From contig NC_059500.1 in the NCBI RefSeq assembly GCF_018139145.2, positions 52,508,663-52,572,662 on the forward strand: DNA of 64,000 nt, given 5' to 3'. The position numbers were made by a program, and so were the translations under genes. Positions 11,701 to 26,700 of this stretch are shown piece by piece. Each line of letters starts with the position of its first letter. Position 1 is the first letter of the stretch. Source of the stretch: Gymnogyps californianus (Eukaryota; Chordata; Aves; Accipitriformes; Cathartidae). Below the pieces are notes generated by a model. It did not search any database and had not been told where the DNA came from. It saw only the letters and a list, made by a program, of their open reading frames with translations.

Positions 11701-14700
11701 GTTTTTACTGGTTGTGGTGTTATATTTGCAGGTGATAATGAAGGCAGAGTCATATAAAACAAAAATTCTGACCAGCATAATAACATCTTGCTGTCAGCAT
11801 TGCAGCACTTCACTGATAAAACACTCTTCACATATGTATATGAAGAGAATTGTGTTAGTGATTTGAACACAAGGTTTAGTCTTCTTCCATGAGTAGCTCT
11901 GTTGTTAGCTACACAGCAAGGAAAACTTGTAGCAGTATGAAAGTAAGAAAATTGGAATTCACTAATAATTAAATAAATTCCTTTTCTTTTAATTACTATA
12001 TATACATACATATATATTTCTGTTAGATCAGGTACTTTTTGCACCTTTACTTCTTTAAATGAGTGTATTTTTCCGAGTTGTGTTATTGAGAAGAGATGTA
12101 CTGAAGTTTTTGACTTGTGTATGTTCCTCTGTGTGTGTATGAGAGAGAGAAAAAAAGAAGGGGGGAAGAGAGCTTGTAAACACTTTTAGTTGCATGTAGG
12201 TTTGCATATAAATGTTGAGGGATTTGCGGGGAGAGGCTTATTTATTCCTGCAAGCTCCAATTGCAAATTTCTTAGCTTTTTTTTTAATAAGCAGCCTGAC
12301 AAGGACATACAGAAGTAAGGAAATAAAGCATTATTTGACTTTTTACCACAGAAACTAATGGCTTTTCTATCAGAAATTACATCAGAAGTTACCAAGGCCC
12401 ATTTAGTTGTGCATGGCAATAGTGAAGTTTAATTAGAAAATAAAGATAGAGATTGTTGGTAAAATCATAAAACACCATTTTTAGCTAAGTATGTAACCTG
12501 TCACTGATGACCACTAAGTTCAAGAGCACAATTATTTTTAACAGATATCTTTCAAAAAATGACATATAGAGCATATGGAATTATTTAACATTTTTGCATA
12601 TTGGAATTTAAGACTAAGACTTCGCAAGGATTTTACTGTGTTATAAAACTGTATTTAATTAATAATTACTGTTGTACTTCTTGAATTTTGAACAGTCTGT
12701 GATATTCTTAACAGAACCACAGCTAAATTGTCCCAGCTGTGGACAGTGATTAATGCAGTGAGCAAGGAAAGCACAGCATGCATGAAAGGAGAGCATACCA
12801 AGGACAAAGGCAGACACAATGATGATTGTAATGAAGCTGGATTCCCATGAGGGGTAGCATCATAATGTTACTTTTTATCTCTTTTTTTCTTTTTTTTTTT
12901 TAATTTGGTATTGGCCATGACTCTTTATTTTCAAGACTAAGTTTATTTATTTTCAGGTGAGTCAACTAACTTATTTGAAAAGGCAGTGCATTTCATAGCA
13001 GACAAAGGTTTAGATGTAACAGTAGGTTCTTGCTTTTAAAGCGATGCATATATTTTCATTTACTGACGTGCAGTATTTCATACACAGTATGGCTTCTACT
13101 GGGATTAGGAACTCTTCATTAAAATCACATTTTTGATCATATCTTTTTATTGTTTCGAATTCTGATGGGGTGTTGAATTTGTCCCATCCTTACTTGATCC
13201 TGAATGTTTTAAAGTAAAATACAAATCAAATAAGTGTTCCAGAAAAATGTTAAGGCTTGATCAATGCTGTTATCAGGCAGTAATAAAATACTGTTATAAT
13301 GAATCAGCATGAGTTAACATGTTCACAGCAATTGTGTTATTCTGTGTAAAATAATGACAGTCTGTGTTTTATGAACAGAAATTACAGCTGTGGATACTCA
13401 CAGCATAAATGTACGGTAGCAAGAAGCTGCTGAGTGCTTCTGTTTGAATAATCATCCTCACTCTGCCTTTACGATGAGGAAATTTATTATAAATTGCTGT
13501 CTCTTCTATCCATTGGTGGAAAATGTGAAAATGAAAAAAAAAAACCCAAAGACAAAACCCACTAGTGATAGGAATGGGTAGAATCAGGACATCCTACAGG
13601 AAATAAATTGTGAAGATACTCACTGCATTTAAATGTTGCGCCAAAATTAAGGTAGTGAATGTTTTTTTAGTTGAACCACAATTAATTTAATTGGATTGGA
13701 ATTAGAGCAACCTAAAAATATATTTTGCACAGTAAGCATATTTCTTCTTCTGAAGCTAAGTCAAGCTTGACTTTCTTACTACATTTTATCATAAATCAAA
13801 TTTACTTGCTAGTGATAAGATTCACTGTTGAACACTGTGCTGGAGTCTTTAGAAATCCCATCTGAACCTTCATGTTACACGCAGTTGTACTTACTATGAG
13901 AAAACCTGAACAGCTGCAAACAGTGGTTATGACGTGGAACATGCATATTCTTTAATGTTTTGTTTGGCTAAAAATTTGATGATACATGGACATACAATTT
14001 TATTGCCATAGTACCCACAACAAATCTTATCTTTTGAAAGGAACTTGTTTCTATTTTCGTTTCAACTCATGTGAGCTTACATCAAACTTCACAAAATAAT
14101 TTTTGTTTAAGACCATTAAGCACTAATGTTTTGTTCCCGAAGCCTACCAGCATAGACAATTAATTTTGCTTGTGTGTTCTTTATCACATCATGACCACTG
14201 CTACTGTCATTATATTATGGTGGGGTTAATAAACCTTCTGACTGAAATGTGATGTTTCAAACTTACATTATTTTAGTGCCTCAGGAAGATGTTCTGCAAA
14301 AATTGGTTCTTGTTGCATTTTAGTCCTTCACCTCTGGTTGTATAGGTGTCAGAAGTGGCTAATGAGGATAGTTGGTTTCTTCACAGAAATAAAGTACATT
14401 AAGGGACATACTAAAATGATCCACTGATTTTATACAGGTAACTGTCAGCAGCTATGAGACATTTGTAATGTTCATTTCCTGCTTATGTGGCTGGATTTGA
14501 ATTTATCATCTAGAGAAAGGACACACTGTCATTTTCTGTGCATAGCAGTGGTTGTCTAGCTCAGTGTGTCTCACATTAGTTATTCCCTTCTTTATTTTAT
14601 AATGCAGATATATGTATATGGGAGTGTCTATAGATACATTGTAAATTGAACATAAATTTCAAAACTTTGTAAGTTAACTCTATTTCACTTGCAAAGTTGC

Positions 14701-17700
14701 CTCATCTGTGGTTGGTTTTTTTTCAGTTAGATACTAATAAATTTCCAAAGTGCAAACGTGTGCACAATGGCCAACAATTGGAAGAAATGAAATTGTCTTA
14801 TATCTATTTCATCTAGGCAGTTACATATCTCCAGTGAGAATTATTTTGTTTTATTAGTACGTGGTAGTAGCAGTGGAGTTTATGTTGTGGGATAATGGTG
14901 ACTTCAAACCACAACTAAAGTTGAACAGCATTGCATCCCTCCATAATGGAAACATTCCAGTATTTCACATCTGGTTTGTAATAGGTCTGAACTGTAGAAA
15001 TAAAATGGGAAATGAAATAGGAAACAACATGGTGGTGTACATTTTGTACTAGGTTTTGTCCTTCTTCAAGTGGGTAGTGTTTTCTCATCTCTAAATGTAC
15101 TGCCATTGTAAAGTGGCCCAAGGGAGCCAAACCTTTTATGTGTTTTAACAAGCTAAGTGCTATTATAAAAGAACTATTAATGGATTTATTCTAATTCTAA
15201 TTGGATACGAAGAAATATTGACTCTAAATCATAGATAGCTTTTAGCTTATAGGCTTATTACACGTTTGGTTTCACAAGTAGAGGAGTGGAAAAGAGTTTA
15301 GCCTTACAATGGTAGTTGTAGGATCTACATTTTTACTAACTTTTGCATGGCATTTCATCACTGTTTTGAAACACACAGGCTTAGCTTTGAAACATACAGC
15401 ATACTGTCATTCTCCCATGAAGTAATGAGCTCTGCAGCTCTGAGTGAATGCAGATGAATACCAACACAGGGCATAACTGAAGCCAGAGCGTGGCTTCATG
15501 TCTTAAGTATCATGTTTAATGGGTAATTTTCATCCCTGTTGATAATCGTGGTGATTTTGTACAGAATTTATATAAGTACGTGAAGTATATTTTACTTAAC
15601 CATTAATTCCTAAGGCTAGACGGCAGTAGTGTTAGTAATGTTGAATAGCATCGTTATTCAGCGATAGAGAGCCTCACTACGATTAGTGGACCTACATAAA
15701 GAAAAAGGTACTGATTTGACTGAAGTAGGGGGTTCAGAGTCTAGACCCTTATGCATATTTGCATTGCTAATGTTTTCTGTCAAAAACATGTATTTCGCAT
15801 GACTCTTACATTTATTTATTTTTGCGGTAGTTGCTGGAAAATATATTAAAAATTCTGGGTAGTGCTATGTAATATTCGTATTTCAATCTGTATCAGTTTC
15901 TACTGGTCTTGTGTTAAAAAAAAATACGTATCAATGCTTTTTTGATTTGTGAATATTGTGCATATGAACACCCTGTTGAACGCAGTATTCTTGTTAAGAT
16001 ACAACCAAACAGGTACTGACAGAAAAGAAAACAGTTAATGTGCCATCCATAGTAAATAGAGCTAGAGGTTTTATAATTCATTGTTACTGCTTATAAGGGG
16101 AATGGTTTCTGTGTCTTTGGGAGGTGATGTGGAAAACAGAGGTATTGGACTTCCCTGTGGGTTATTTTAGAAGTTGTTTTGTTCAAAAAATTATGTCTAT
16201 TATTACTGTTTCACAGCTTTTAAAAACTAAAAATTATTAAAATCAAGGAAACAAAGACTGGTGCACATAAGGCTTTCTGTACTATTTTTCACGTTCTGTC
16301 AAAATTATTTTCTTATATTTCCTAAAAAATAATAATTCAAATACAGGCCTTTTTTTAAATTAACTGAATTGGAACAGGAGGATTATGCAAACTTGCAACT
16401 TGTTTTTTAAAAAGAGATTCCTAATATATTAATTTCTACATAACAAATTCAAGCAGTATAAACTGTGATCTGTTAAATTTCTTTGGTAGTCATGGAAATC
16501 ACATTTGAATTCTTAATTTAAGGATCTAGAAGCTCTTTGCATTTGGATAAGCTTTGAAATGAATAAATAAATGTTTTCTACCAGTAACACAATATTGCAC
16601 TTGAGGAACAATGTTTTAATAAGGATTTTTTCTTAGATTTTTTTTTTTAAGTCGGATTTATGAAGTCATTGAAGTTTGTGATAATTTTTTGTCTTTTAAA
16701 TACATTTTTTGAGTCTGTAATAAGATCAACCTTGTAAATGTAACACACTTCAGCTAGAACTTTCTGGACAGCATTATAATCAATATTAGTGTAAAGAACT
16801 GAACTGAAAACAAAAGGTCAGATTACAAAACTCTGAGGAAGATGTCATGCAAAGGGAAAAAAAACCAAAAAAACAACAAATATCTCTGAAATTTCAATTT
16901 TTGGAGTTGAAATGTCCAGACAATGCTGAAGACCCATATGTAATGCTAAATCCTTTTTTGGGAATTAGTGTGCAACTCAGATTAGTTTTCGCTGTAATTA
17001 TGGCTTTGGTGACAGATGATGAAAAGTTTAATGAAAAGTCAATTACATAAACTACTTGAATCTCATGGAGCTTAATTACAGGGTCCACATTCTAATAAAA
17101 TTATTTTTCAAGCCTCATTGAGAGGACCTCACTAAAATCAGAAAACCTACAAGTAACTTCATAACGAAAGACTTACTTCAAAGGTTTTTATAATGTTACC
17201 TTTACTAGCTGTGTGAAATTACAAAAACTGAAATGAGAGAGACAGAAGGAAGACACACTACAATTTTTTTTCCTTCACAGACTGTCAGGGGAGTGATTCT
17301 GCTGAAAGCAGTTGAAAGCCCAGCTAGAAATATGAAACACTTTACTTTGTATACATATGCAAAGCTTTTTTGGGGGGTTTCTTTAAAGGCTGTACCAGCT
17401 TGTTAGAAGGCGGGTTATTTCAAATAGTGTTTAATTTGCCTGTACTTTATTATTATTGTTACTAATTTGTGAATAACTGAATTGGGCTGAGATAATTTCT
17501 AGTGTCTCTAGCTGATCGTGCTTAATACAAATTATGCTAGGTTTAGGTTTTTGGAAACAAATTTGTCCCATGCGGAAAAAGAAGCGACATATGTCTGAAA
17601 AGGTTAACTGATAATTTGTGAAAGGGCTGCTCTTTCATCAGCTGAAAAATATAAAGGCTACAAATTGCTATGATTTGTGTGTTACCTCCTAAGTTTCATT

Positions 17701-20700
17701 TTAAGAAGTACTAGTAGAATTAGTAGAAATGTGGTTTCTAATTGCCTACACTCTCAGTTACAAAATGTAAATGTGTAGTGCCTTAATGGAAAGTATACTA
17801 CAACTTAACCATTGCTTCAGTTTTATACTCAAGTAATAATCAAGAGATCTGTGAAAACATGTTTTTTAACTTCTTTGAAGCTAAAAAGCAGGTGACTGTG
17901 TTGCCAAGTGTTGCCTTCCACTGTTGAGGAAGTGTCAGCCTGATCCTTCTTCATTCTTTCTGATCATGTCACATATCCTTGTGTGGCAGAAGTTAGACCA
18001 TGCAAGATGGCATATTACTGAGAAGCCAGCTAATACAGGGTACGCCTGGACAAAACTTCTGTGTCTGACATCTACCCTTTACTTGAAATTATGAATAGGT
18101 ATCCAAGACTTCTCATCCTGCTCATTTTATTTTATAGCTTGAAGTTTGTGCTTAGGCTCTTACTGGAGCCGAACGGAAAAATGTTGCATGCTGTGCAGAC
18201 GGCAAAGGCATGCGGGCTGTTGGCCATACAGCAGTTGAAGCTTGAAGTAAATAACTCAGCATAGTATTTTATTTTTATTTAAGAGATGGAACTATTTGAC
18301 CCAGACTTATTTAAAAAATGAAAGCTGACAGGCTTTCATTGTCCACTGCGAATATGAATGAGAAAGATGTCCATTGCTGTTGTCTTGCATCATTTTCTAA
18401 TGTACAACAGTAAACTAGAGTAGCTCTTGAAATAATCTCCGGTAAAGGCCATCCTACTATAGTATTAATAGTAAAGAAAAAAGGGGGAGATTGCCACCTG
18501 CAACTTCATCTGATGTATTCTCACCACTACAGCTTAAAGTTAGTGGAATATGAGTAGATAAGAATGTAACAATCGACAAACAAAATATGTGGTGGAGACA
18601 GTTTGTCTGGCGTGGCTAGCTAGTCACATAACTGATATCTCTGTTGCCTATAGTGTCAAAGATACAAAGGATACTGGAAATTTTCCTTTATGCATTTTTA
18701 GTTACGTCATAGCATTAAGTAGGGATCTATTATTGCTTTGAGACAATAGAAGGAAAAAAGTGATATTTACAAAAAAAGAGGTGTATATGTCAGTTTATAG
18801 ACATGATTATTCCAGAAAGCATATTTTTGGATACTACAATATGAGATAAGAACTGCTAACAGTGGAATGAATTTGAAGATAAATGATTGATCAAAGAGTT
18901 TCCAAATGAAAACAGTTTTTAATTACAGTTGCATATTAAAAAAAAATATAGCCCTAAAGGAATACACTAGAATTGTGGAAAGGTGGAAGGACTAGTTAAC
19001 AGCAAGATGTGGGAGTACGAAGGAGATGATAGCAGAATGTACATGGTTTAGAAACATGACAAAATGAGAAGCAAGAGCTAGGGATTTTGTGTGATAGTCG
19101 AAAATTGTGTGCCACAGGAAAGGGCCTAGGCGGGAGCGAGGAAGGATACAAGGCAAGAACTGAAGCTAAAGTTGGCTCTAGATCATGAATACGTGCCAAA
19201 GGAAAGAGTTGGATTAGGTTTTGGAGATGGGACTGAGTTCAGGACTGTTGAAGAGACACAGCCTTGGTAGAGATAGTAAGGTAAGAACAGAAGCTGGGGG
19301 AGGAGAAGCCGAAGGGAGGAAGAGTGGTAAAAACTTTGTTCTGCACAGCCTGAAAATTAATCCAGGTTTTGTGGCATCAAGGATTCCTTTGCTTTGTAAT
19401 AAATAGCCTCTAAACACAGTGGAAGAATGGTTGGCCGTCTTCTATTGTCAGACACGCATACCACCTTAAGTGACTACAAGTTTCATTATGCTGCTGCTGC
19501 TTCTGCACATCAGAAAAAGTGTGTGGATGACTTGGAATGGGTAGAAATATGTATTATACTGTAGGATTCCTTTTTTTAATAGGAAAAAAACCCAACTTTG
19601 TGAAGATTTCTATGTTTGCACTTACTGGGAAATGCTAGAATCTAAGGTACTATTGTAACTTTCTATTTTCCTTATGTGGACACATGATAATATAATTACA
19701 TTGACTTTTTTTCCCTGGCAGTCTGCCAGGCTTCAGGCCTTTTTGTAGCCCAGGCTCTTTTCTATAAGCCCTTTGCACCTTCCATTCTTTATGGAAGTTG
19801 TGTGGTGAACGAATCAGGGAATTGCAGAAAGTAAAAGCTTAGGAAGCTCTTGAAAGATGCCAGTGCTATAGAATATGGAGACGCTGGGCAGGGTATTAAG
19901 CAGATAGTAGAAAGTGGTCACTAATTGACCACATATTTGTCACATTTGGGGGCCTTTTTGAAATGTGCAAAATCTTCATGAACAACGTTAATTTTTGCCA
20001 CTAAAATTTAACTGCAGCTTAAATAAATATTTTACAGCAGCCACATGATATGTTATAGGCCCTTCAGTTGTGAAGGAGGTCAATGATAGTCATATGTAAA
20101 CACCAAAATAACCGCTTGTGGGATCCTTCAAATGTTACAATTTGGGGAAAAAAATGAAGTTCTGGAGCATGCCAGTCTGTCTGGGTGCAATGCTACCCTG
20201 ACACGTGTACAAAAATGCAGATTCAAGTTATAAGCCTGTTGCCTTTGAAACCAATGGCATTTATCACTATGCAGCTTAGCTTGCTTGTACCTCTTTCACA
20301 ATTGCAGAAAGCAAATGTTTTATTACATATTACAATATATTAAAATAATATTATATATTGTATATCAAAAGGAGAACTAAAGTCTCAACTGCTGTAAGAT
20401 ATCAACTACCGTTCTAATTTAGTGGCTATGCTGGGATGTTTATTTCACTGGCAAGCAGAATCTGGAACGATTCAAATCCAAAAAATTATGTTGACAGGGT
20501 GATAGATGCGTATGATGTAAGGGTTGTGAGTATGTGAGAGAAACTTTCTAGCAGATAAGAAAACATATTAAAAGCACATCTATCAATATTTCAGGTTCTG
20601 GTATGAGATTGATCTTTTTGGGTATTTTACCAGCTGGTTATGATGCCTTATTTCCTGAACTGAAACAAGACACTAAATCCCTGTTACACTCAATGGGCAA

Positions 20701-23700
20701 AATGGAATATAAAGAGTAGTTCTACACTACAATGTGAGATTGGAGTCAGTCTCCTAATTCAGGAAGTATTTTGAGTTGGTGGTTACAGCTTGAAGACAGA
20801 TGATGTATTTACTGTAAGCTCTTAATTTCTCAGCTGGAATGTGCTTTTTTCTTAATAAGTGAGATCACTGATTACCTTTTGATATTATTTCTGTAATTTT
20901 AATACCTGTGAGTCAGCTGCACAGAGTTGCGTGCGAGATGAGCTGATGAACATTCTCCTGTGATGTCTCTGGTGATTCCAAACCTGGAGTACAGAGATAG
21001 TGACTTCTTACGCATTTTCATTCTGGAGACATAAATCTGCATTGCAGGCTATTCAAAAAGATAAGAAGAAATTTAGTTTTCCGTAGTTACCCACAAAGAT
21101 ACTTCATAATCTTCCGTTCAGTTGTCTTTTGCTCTGCTAAAAACTCAACAATTGTTAGAAAGTTAGTAGCCTTGATTTTAATGCCATTCATGCTGACTAA
21201 AATTCTCTCATATTTTCCATGTATTGTGTTAAGTCTGGCTGTAGCCAGCTGTCATGCCTTATCTTATAGTTAGACTGTAAACATTTTAGGGGGGAAGATT
21301 AAGATAGTAAACATTCTTGGAGGAAGATTATCTTCTCTGGTTTTGTTGGATATAGCAAAGTCAGATCCTATTTTAGGAGGGTGCTAAAGTTCTACATATA
21401 CTAAATAATGCTGATAAATGGGTATCTGACAATTGCAAAATGTGATCTTTTAGAAATATAGTGAAAGTATAGTGAAAGAATGAATGAAAGTTTCTGTAAT
21501 ATTTCCTTCTTATCTTTCTCTTTTAGGGTGAACTCCATTATTATTATTTTCTAATTGGTTATTATATTCTTAATAATGGGCTAGTAAATCAGGGACCAAA
21601 GAGTTATTCCTACCCTAAGAAGTTTTATTTCATACGTGTATGAGTATGTAATAGTAGTTGGATCTTCAAATAAGCTTGCTTTGGAAAAGTGCCTCCCTTT
21701 ATAAAGTAATTTTCTTTGTGTTGAATTTGAGATTTATTGCGATCATATAGTCCTTTTGAAATACAGTTTTACCTGCATATGGAGCTTTCTTTGGTTCTTC
21801 AGCTAGAATTCATTGGAGAGAATGCAAGATTTGATGAACTAAGTCAGTTCTAGAAGTTTGTTGCTCATTGCAACATTGCACCTAAGTATCAGATCTAATT
21901 CTTGTTTAATTTTAACTGCTGCATTAAGCAAATCCTGAATTAGAATGCACTTAAATAGCAGTGCAAGACTACCTGAATGTAAGGCTGGAATTTGGCCCTC
22001 CAAACTGGAAAAGTGATGTGCCTTATGACAATGCTGTAAAACATGTATACTTCTTAATTTTAGACAAGTCTTTTACTAGATTAGAGGGTCATAACACAGA
22101 GAAACTCTCATTTTCATGGAATGATTTACAGATATTCTGTAAATATCACTTCTGTAAAGGGATAATTCTTTGTTTTCATTTTATGATTGACATTCTACGA
22201 CAGAAGGACAACCATAGGGCTTTGTGAAAGGAAACTGTGTTAACTCTACTTTAATTATGGTCATTCTTCCCTCCTACTCCTTTAGTTTGTGTGATTATTA
22301 TGAGTTTCTTTCTATGGTCTCTTGCCTTAGCATTTTCTTTCCTGACTGTGCTGGTACTTATAATTTTAGAGCTGGGCTTTCAGTTTACTCTGAAACATTT
22401 AAAAATAACATACTTTTCAACTGCTATGTACGTTTGTAATTGGACCTTTCCCTATGCTTGCAACTGGGCCTCTTTTGTGCACCTTCATGAATGAAAATAA
22501 TAATCTTACTCTTTTGAGACATCTTGTTAGTCTTTGGTTTTTCCTTTTCCATGATCAGAATTGTGAAAGTTCTCTTTCACGTTATAGCTGACAATATACA
22601 AACACCAGTTGCATTGTGTGAAGAGATGACGTTGATGTAAGGTACTTTCAGTACAAATTAAAATATAACTAAATAAACATGAACATAAATATAAAGATAA
22701 TTTAACAGTGGCCTCCATAACATACCTAAGGATGAGCAGAACTAAATTTATTCAAAGCAACCTCGAATCTGATATTTCATTTTTTATCTGTAATATATAT
22801 GTGTCTTTAAGATAAAAATATTTGTACATAATATTTACATTGTAGTTTCTTCTGTCCCATAGTATTAAATAAGATAAAAATTGAAGAATCTGAATGTCCA
22901 TATCAGAAAATACACCATTTGTGTTATTTGTTCTGCTGTTTTACATACATGAAAATAAACCAATAATATTAAATGCACTGACTGTATATGCTAATAGTGT
23001 CAAATGCATTGGTATGCATTCTAGGGGGGAAGAAGATAAAACACCAAAATGATTGTACAACAATAATTAGAAGGAAATAGTAGTTCTGCTATGTACTTAA
23101 CACACTTAATAGAACACTTTGAATTAATAAACACACTTGTACATTTTTTGATGGTAATAACTACGGTGTATCTTATCACATAATTAACTTTCACAAACAT
23201 GCTAACAAGTCTACTGAGCAGTAGTGACAAAATTACAATAATTTATTTGTTTGGACTTTGTAGCCTAAAGAAAAAATAAACTGTTTATTAAAAAAATCTT
23301 CAGACACTGATTCCCCTCCATCATTGTTTACCCATTTATTAGCCTTATTTCACTGGAATGTTTCTTGATTTCTACCAGGATTACTGGGAGGAGAATCAGA
23401 CTCTCAGACCTTAAAGAGATTGATAGTATCAGTCAATAAATAGAGAAACTAAGGCTCACTACCAAAGTAGCCTGGATATTTATGAGCATCTTGAAACACA
23501 GAGGCATGATGAAGTGTTACAAAGTATTACAATCAATACATATGGAGATTTTTTATATAAGGACACATAGATGCATACTTGGCATCACTTCACAGGGAAT
23601 ACTTTCACTACAGGCCGTGAGAATTTCCACTTCAGTGTAAATTTTTTATGCTGTAGGATCAGACCTACGTTTACCGACTTTATAAAAACGTAATGATACA

Positions 23701-26700
23701 TTTGCTTTCATTGCTGAAAACCAGCTCTGCCCTCTCTCCTGTATCTTACCATCCAAAAAAGCTGAACTCAATAAACAATGCTGATATTTAACATTTTTAT
23801 ACCTCTTTTTTTCTCCTGATAATTGTTTCTTTGTGAATATAGATCTAGAAATTAATTATAAATAAGAGTAATTAAGACTAATTAAGCAACTAAGACTAAT
23901 TAAATAAGTAGCAAGATTAGGATAAATAGGCATCTTTTTTCTACTTGCTGAAATGCACATACTTTAATTTTTAAGTGCTGTTGAAGCAATTTTTTATTAC
24001 AAACTAACTTTTTTGACTTTTTATCTGCAAGACTCAAATTAAGCACAATATTAATTAGTTCATTTGAAATATAGGTTTGTTTTTGTCTCATAGGAAAATA
24101 GGTAAAAACTTAAATGTAAGAACTTTCATGACTCCCGTTCATTTATCAATTTTTTGTACAGTGTAGCGTGAGTGCTTGTCACCCAGACCAGTTAGTTCAC
24201 AGCCTATGGAATGTATTCTGTATTCTCTTTTTTTGTGTGTGATGGTAACTGCTAGCTAACTAGTAAGACTCAGTTACAGTTACTTGGTATGGTAAGACTT
24301 TGCTGGAGCGCAAGTATGAATAGTACCAGATTATAGCTATTCATTCAACTTCTGTGCAGTCAGGGCTAAGTTAGTGTATAATGAAGTAAGCTTGGCAAAC
24401 TTCTGTTATTGTTGAAAGCTATGTAATTAATGCCTGATCACAGTGCTGTAAATGTGTGCTGCTTGCTGCTCAACCTGAATCTAAAAATAACGGGTCAAAT
24501 CTTCAATTTCTGTAAATTTGAGGAGTGTCACTGAAGTTACTGAGTTTTGATCAGCTTACAAGAGTGAAGAAATTAGCCAGCTCATTTAAGAAAACACCTT
24601 ACCTGTACATAGTATACATATTTTCTAATTTTCAAGAGAGGGAAAATATGTTACATAATTAGAGACATATCAAATGTGTAAAACCTCTTGAATGAAACAT
24701 AATATCAACTGATGATGGAGGGGAGTTTCTAACAAAATGGAACAAAATTATTTTCAAAACAGTCCAGTCTTCAATGATTGCCTAACAGGAATGATCTTTT
24801 ACAGAAATTTATTTGCATCAGAAATGTAGTTGCATCTCTAGTCAAGTTTTATGGCAATATGGCAGTTAAAAAAAAAAAAAAAAGTTCTTCCAAAATCTCT
24901 ACTTGTAAAATGATATAAATGTAAATGTGCATTTGTGTTCTCTGTGCTGTATCTTGCACAACCTTCATTTTGTGAGCATAATTGTAGAAATCTTTAGAAA
25001 ATTCTATAGGCATTTGTCCTGAAAAGCAGTACTAGTACTGGAGTCATTCACAATTGTAGAAAATCTAGCAAAATGGGCAAAAGGCTGGCCCCATTTAGGA
25101 ACGCCACTGATTTCTCTGGCACCAGGATTTCACCTGGTGTGGTCTACAGCAAAATTTATATCTTAGTCTATGGCCCACAGTGTTGTAAGAATCTAATAGC
25201 GTCACTCTTAGAAAAGCAGTTAAAAACAGAAAGACAAATCCATAACAGGTTTAATCATCTGCATGAAATATCCAGGGCTGCATTTGTTTCACTACTCTGC
25301 GTGTCAAGTTTTTGTATCAGTCACTTAAGCACTCAGTTCTGTTGCGTTCTTTTCACACGTTCATCTGACCTTGGGAGAAAGGTAGCTGCTCCTAGAATTA
25401 AATGTCTGGACATTGGAGGTAACTGTATGAATTTTTTATCTGTTCTTCATTCTTCATTCACGTGAAACTGTGCACACCTGCATGACTTTCATTGCCTTTA
25501 TATTTCTTTTAGAAAAGGGGTTAATATAGCCAGTCCTGAAAGGTCACAGTGAAGCAGTATGTGGGGAAAAGCGTGAATATTTTCAAGTAACAAAGATACA
25601 GACAATTGGCTCTGGCACCACAGCGCAGGATCCAATATTTATTCTATTTGCAATGTTTGGCAATTAAAATTACTTGGTCATAGCCATCCCACCTTTTAAC
25701 AGTGTAATGCTGTAGTCATTGGACTGATGTCATACTCCTTTGCTGTGGTGCAGAGGAATCACCTATAAACAAGATAGGAAGGAAATTGAGGGCATGGTGG
25801 AAACATTCACGGGAACATGATCAGAAAGCTTAAGAAGTAAGTCCTGACTTCCATCAGAAAGGACTTAGATTCTCAGATCTGGGAGAACAGGGGATGCTCA
25901 AGATGGGAATTGGATGAAGAATTCAGTTCCACACAGTATAAAGAGAAAACATGCTGGTGGATTGTGAAAGAAATTTGACATTCAAGTGTTACAGGAAACT
26001 TGAACTTGGAGGTTACCAATATGGAAATATTTACACAGATACCCAAGATCTCATTTTGATAGTGGCAAGACAAAAAACATCTTTGTAATGGATTGCAGAA
26101 TCAAGGGAGTTCAGTGCATGTAATGCAGTATGGATTGGTATGGGGGGTTTTGTGAGAAAGTATAAGGAAGGTGAAAAGTTTGGTGTGTCAATACTTTTGT
26201 TGGTTCTGAAGTTGCTGTTCTTAATTGTGACTGTATAGATGTACTCTGGCTACCTTGTGTGAGTCCCAATCCCTCTGGAAGGTCCATGTAGTTACTTTGG
26301 TACCTAGTTGAGGGATCTGTGGCTAACGGTTAATTGTGCTGCCTTACATAAATTAAAACTGACTAGAACATGTGTATATGACTGTAATTACAGGATTGAC
26401 TGCAGTATGGGTAAACTCAAAGGTGAGGGATGCTTTTGACACTGTTTGAAGTGTTGGGAATTTTTTTCTGTGCTATAAATATGCACACGTGTAGGTTAGC
26501 CTTATGCACTCAGAAGCAAAAACATTCTTTAGTTTGCATTTTGTTTGCTGTGGTAAGCCATATAGTCAGGCATTATAAGTTGTTTGGTTTTTTTTTTTAA
26601 ATGACTGGTAATTTGTAACCTTATTCTCAAAGCATGGTAATTTCTTTGAAATAACAGCAGTTCTTAATTAGAGAAAGTGAAGCGTTTCTTTTTAAAATTA

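Noticed and set aside
11622..12044. 140-codon minus-strand open frame
   Set aside because: AT-rich composition with low-complexity residues and no domain or conservation evidence.
12954..12962. Ordinary exon boundary at CAG|GTGAGT
   Set aside because: Acceptor and donor share the same point with no exon between them, so it is listed only as a recursive-site candidate.
25073..25465. 130-codon plus-strand open frame
   Set aside because: No recognisable domain, an internal old-repeat-like segment, and no splice or promoter context. This length is expected by chance in 64 kb.
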